Shown piece after piece: positions 5,716 through 7,633 of a stretch of 7,633 bases of DNA; within the stretch, counting starts at the first letter, position 1, and each line of letters opens with the position of its first letter. Made by a program: the position numbers and the translations under genes. This stretch comes from Actinomycetota bacterium (GTDB taxonomy: Bacteria > Actinomycetota > Acidimicrobiia > Acidimicrobiales > Ilumatobacteraceae): assembly GCA_009927375.1 (NCBI GenBank), contig RFNE01000328.1:1-7633 (forward strand), in the 5' to 3' direction. The notes below the pieces were generated by a model that ran no database searches, was not told the origin of the DNA, and was given only the letters and a program-made list of their open reading frames with translations.

Positions 5716-6302
5716 AGGCCGTCAGCGTCATCACCGGTCGTGGCGTTCCGCTCAAGCGCAGCGACGTCGACACCGACCAGATCATTCCTGCGGAGTGGCT
5801 GAAGCGTGTCGAGCGCACGGGTTTCGAAAAGGGCCTCTTCTCGACGTGGCGTGACGACCGCAACTTCGTGCTCAACGACGAGCGCTACATCGGCGCCAAC
5901 ATCTTGATCGCCGGTCCGAGCTTCGGCGTCGGGTCCTCGCGCGAACACGCCGTGTGGGCGCTTCAGCAGGGTGGCTTCGACGCGGTGATCGCGCCGAGTT
6001 TCAGCGACATCTTCCGCAACAACTGCACGAAGAACGGCCTCGTTCCGGTCGTGCTCTCCGAACCGACGGTCAACAAGTTGTGGGAAGTCGTGGAGAAGGA
6101 TCCGACCGCCGAGATCACGATCGACATGAACCGACTCAGCGTCGAGATTCCCTCTGCCGGTGTGACGGAGTCGTTCGCCATGGACGCCCAGACACAGGAG
6201 CGTTTCATCAAGGGTCTCGACGACATCGGCATCACGATGGCCAAGGCCGACGACATCTCCCGCTTCGAAGCCTCGCGTCCCGCGTGGCTCGCGCGTCGCT
6301 AG
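5712..6302 (+). CDS. leuD: 3-isopropylmalate dehydratase small subunit
   Basis: LeuD is the swivelling small subunit that completes the isomerase active site with LeuC. The 196-residue protein has the expected VDTDQIIPAEWLKR (19-32), AGPSFGVGSSREHAVWAL (67-84, with the GSSREHA substrate loop), FSDIFRNNCTKNGL (97-110) and the usual C-terminal beta domain, ending LARR. Translation starts at GTG 5712, overlapping the LeuC TGA as GTGA, with GAGG 7 bases upstream, so the two subunits are probably made in a coupled, balanced way. The gene ends at TAG 6300-6302, sharing CTAG with the convergent EthD-like gene, so no terminator fits between them. No leuB or leuA is present in the window. Confidence 0.98.
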   Translation: MKAVSVITGRGVPLKRSDVDTDQIIPAEWLKRVERTGFEKGLFSTWRDDRNFVLNDERYIGANILIAGPSFGVGSSREHAVWALQQGGFDAVIAPSFSDIFRNNCTKNGLVPVVLSEPTVNKLWEVVEKDPTAEITIDMNRLSVEIPSAGVTESFAMDAQTQERFIKGLDDIGITMAKADDISRFEASRPAWLARR

Positions 6303-6607
6303 TTCAGGACCGAATTCTCCGCCACGATCAGTCGCACGCGACCCGACACGTGCGCCATCGAGTCAGCAACGACCGACTTGCCGATCTCTGATGCGTACGC
6401 AGCATCGAAATCAGCCTGGGTGTCGAACCACAACTCCGACACGCCGTTCGGCTGTCCTGCCTGCGGTGAGTCGACGACGTTGAACACGGCTTTGCGCAGC
6501 TTCGGCAACTGACGCGCGAGTGGCGCGTGTTCGTTCAACCACCACGACACGAACTGGTCGTGGCTCATACCGTCACCTGCGGTGAGAAGGATGATCGCCT
6601 TGAACAT
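6299..6607 (-). CDS. EthD-like dimeric alpha/beta-barrel protein
   Basis: The 102-residue product fits the EthD family of small dimeric ferredoxin-like-fold proteins, named after a protein required for the ETBE-degrading cytochrome P450 system and often found in catabolic clusters; many members have no known reaction. The signature is FVSWWLNEHAPLARQLPKLR (19-38) after an N-terminal strand (MFKAIILLTA), and SELWFDTQADFDAAY (57-71) marks the second half. ATG 6607 gives a normal family length; the frame extends upstream to 6664, but those residues are Arg-rich and lie inside the neighbouring gene. The ATG overlaps the TGA of the DUF1185 gene (TGATG), implying coupled translation. Substrate and partner cannot be read from the sequence. 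It converges on leuD. Confidence 0.86.
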   Translation of the reverse strand: MFKAIILLTAGDGMSHDQFVSWWLNEHAPLARQLPKLRKAVFNVVDSPQAGQPNGVSELWFDTQADFDAAYASEIGKSVVADSMAHVSGRVRLIVAENSVLN

Positions 6608-7152
6608 CAGCCGGGCTTCTTCGTCCGAGCAAACGGTCGTCCGCCGACGGCGAGCGCCACGCACACGACGATCTCGTTGGCGTGCGGTGCATCGTCGATC
6701 TTCACCTCGATCGCGTCCATCTCGTCGAACGACCAGATGTCGTCCTTGTTCGTGATGGGAATCGTGATCGAAGAACCTGCGGCCGCAACCTTCTTCGTCG
6801 AGGGAATGATGTCGTCACCCTTGATCACGACCTTGCGCACGGGAGCACCGAAGCGTGGGTGGATGAGGGCAGCTGCGTGCTCGATCTCGCCGTCGAGACC
6901 GACGATGGCGGCTTTGCCGTACGCGGTGACCTCATCGGCGCGCACGCCGAGTGCTGCAAGCGCTCGTTCGGCGAGCTGGCCGGAGATCTCCGCGCCCATC
7001 GCCTCGATCTCGGCGAGGTCGCGCTGGGCCTTTGCGGCGAACGGATTGGTGATCACCGCGCTCGACACGGCCTTGCGCACGACCCGTCCGGTCGGCACTC
7101 CGTGTTCGGCGAGGACGTCTTCACAGGTGGTGACGAACTTGCGAATGTGCAT
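6607..7152 (-). CDS. PF06684 (DUF1185) 'amino acid synthesis' family protein
   Basis: The 181-residue protein matches the PF06684/DUF1185 family, whose known structures I recall as a variant of the Bacillus chorismate-mutase fold, with a suggested but unproven role in amino-acid metabolism. Conserved-looking blocks are MHIRKFVTT (1-9), VTAYGKAAIVGLDGEIEHAA (75-94), HPRFGAPVRK (98-107), IIPSTKKVAAAGSSITIPI (115-133), DIWSFDEMDAIEVKIDDAPH (138-157), ANEIVV (158-163) and GGRPFART (170-177). Length is close to the family's usual 190. The start is ATG 7152, 12 bases after the MarR stop, with no strong ribosome site; the N-terminus MHIRKFVTT fits the family, so I keep it. It sits between a MarR gene and an EthD-like gene on one strand, which looks like a small regulated operon. 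Reaction unknown. Confidence 0.9.
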   Translation of the reverse strand: MHIRKFVTTCEDVLAEHGVPTGRVVRKAVSSAVITNPFAAKAQRDLAEIEAMGAEISGQLAERALAALGVRADEVTAYGKAAIVGLDGEIEHAAALIHPRFGAPVRKVVIKGDDIIPSTKKVAAAGSSITIPITNKDDIWSFDEMDAIEVKIDDAPHANEIVVCVALAVGGRPFARTKKPG

Positions 7153-7164
7153 CGCCGAAGCGTA

Positions 7165-7631
7165 TCAGTGCGCGTCGTTCAGGCCGGCAGAGATCTTTTC
7201 GAACGCGGTAGCGAGCGCACGAATCTCGGCGTCACTCAAACGGTCGATCATCTTCTCGCGCACGCTCGCCACGTGATGGGGTGCGACACGCGTCAACAGG
7301 TCCCACCCCTTCTTGGTCATCACTGCGTAGGCGACGCGCTTGTCGCTCTCGCTCTGCACGCGCGTGACGAGCTTCTTGCGCAACACGCCATCCATTCGAC
7401 GCGTGAGGCCGCTGCGCGACAGCCGCAAGGTATCCGCCAGATCGCACATCTTCATCCGTCCGTCCGGTGCATCCGACAGCATCGCGAGCAACTGGTAGTC
7501 ACCCCGTCGAGTCCGAATGGCTCCAGGTCACGCTCGATCGCGCGCTGGAGGTCAGATGACGTCGTGATGTAGGCCAGCCATGCCCTCATCTCCGCCGCCG
7601 ACAGCCATTGGGTCCCTGCCACGAAAGTCAT
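7165..7631 (-). pseudogene. MarR-family transcriptional regulator with a one-base frameshift
   Basis: Read from ATG 7631, the first part (TQWLSAAEMRAWLAYITTSS, then a helix ending EPFGLDG) matches the dimerisation N-terminus of a MarR subfamily. At the run cccc (7502-7505 on the plus strand) the frame shifts. The remainder, DYQLLAMLSDAPDGRMKMCD followed by ADTLRLSRSGLTRRMDG (recognition helix), SDKRVAYAVMTKKG (wing) and a C-terminal helix, continues in another frame to TGA 7165. One extra G (GAC GGG GGT GAC) restores a continuous protein of about 155 residues. As written, translation from 7631 would end after 59 codons at 7452. An ATG at 7491 could give a 108-residue C-terminal part lacking much of the dimer interface. 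The start may lie beyond the window. It probably regulates the DUF1185/EthD genes that follow. Sequencing error in a homopolymer is a strong alternative to a true pseudogene. Confidence 0.87.
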
Positions 7632-7633
7632 CA

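Noticed and set aside
6290..6310. Bidirectional terminator between leuD and the EthD-like gene
   Set aside because: The genes overlap by four bases and there is no hairpin with a T-run around the junction.
6299..6664. 121-residue version of the EthD-like protein starting at 6664
   Set aside because: The first 19 residues are Arg-rich, lie within the coding part of the DUF1185 gene, and precede the normal EthD start at ATG 6607, which forms a TGATG junction.

Overview
The window (about 60% G+C by eye) is compact, ordinary-looking bacterial chromosome made almost entirely of housekeeping genes. High G+C, GTG/TTG starts, gene ends that overlap by 1-4 bases and the character of the proteins suggest an actinobacterium. 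A member of Acidimicrobiia is my best guess, but that is inference. There are no RNA genes, mobile elements or CRISPR arrays.

Layout. Positions 1-108 (+) hold the tail of an unidentified protein that ends in a shared CTAG with nadC. From about 4171 leftward on the minus strand lies a de novo NAD operon: an uncharacterised protein (4171-3710), nadA (3669-2707), nadB (2701 or 2710-1031) and nadC (1031-105). NadB makes iminoaspartate, NadA condenses it with dihydroxyacetone phosphate to quinolinate, and NadC converts quinolinate plus PRPP to nicotinate mononucleotide. Diverging from this operon across about 137 bases is leuCD (4309-6302, +), the two subunits of isopropylmalate isomerase. LeuD ends in a second shared CTAG with a minus-strand cluster read from the right edge: a MarR regulator with an apparent frameshift (7631-7165), a PF06684/DUF1185 'amino acid synthesis' protein (7152-6607) and an EthD-like protein (6607-6299).

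Points needing attention. (1) nadB stays open end to end, but about 20 codons (1618-1680) are best explained by three single-base losses that cancel out; the expected NadB sequence is visible in the other two frames. (2) The MarR gene lacks one G in a G-run, which separates its N-terminal helix from the winged helix. Similar single-base losses in separate genes make assembly indels a serious explanation. (3) The leuC leader carries two mutually exclusive stems, a CGTGAA-N11-TTCACG dyad and a 15-codon reading frame containing Val-Leu-Ile-Gly-Val. (4) A stem could mask the nadA start codon. (5) Two gene groups have unassigned roles: the protein heading the NAD operon, and the MarR/DUF1185/EthD cluster. 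I see no clear new biological system here; the unusual signals are these regulatory layouts and the frameshifts.
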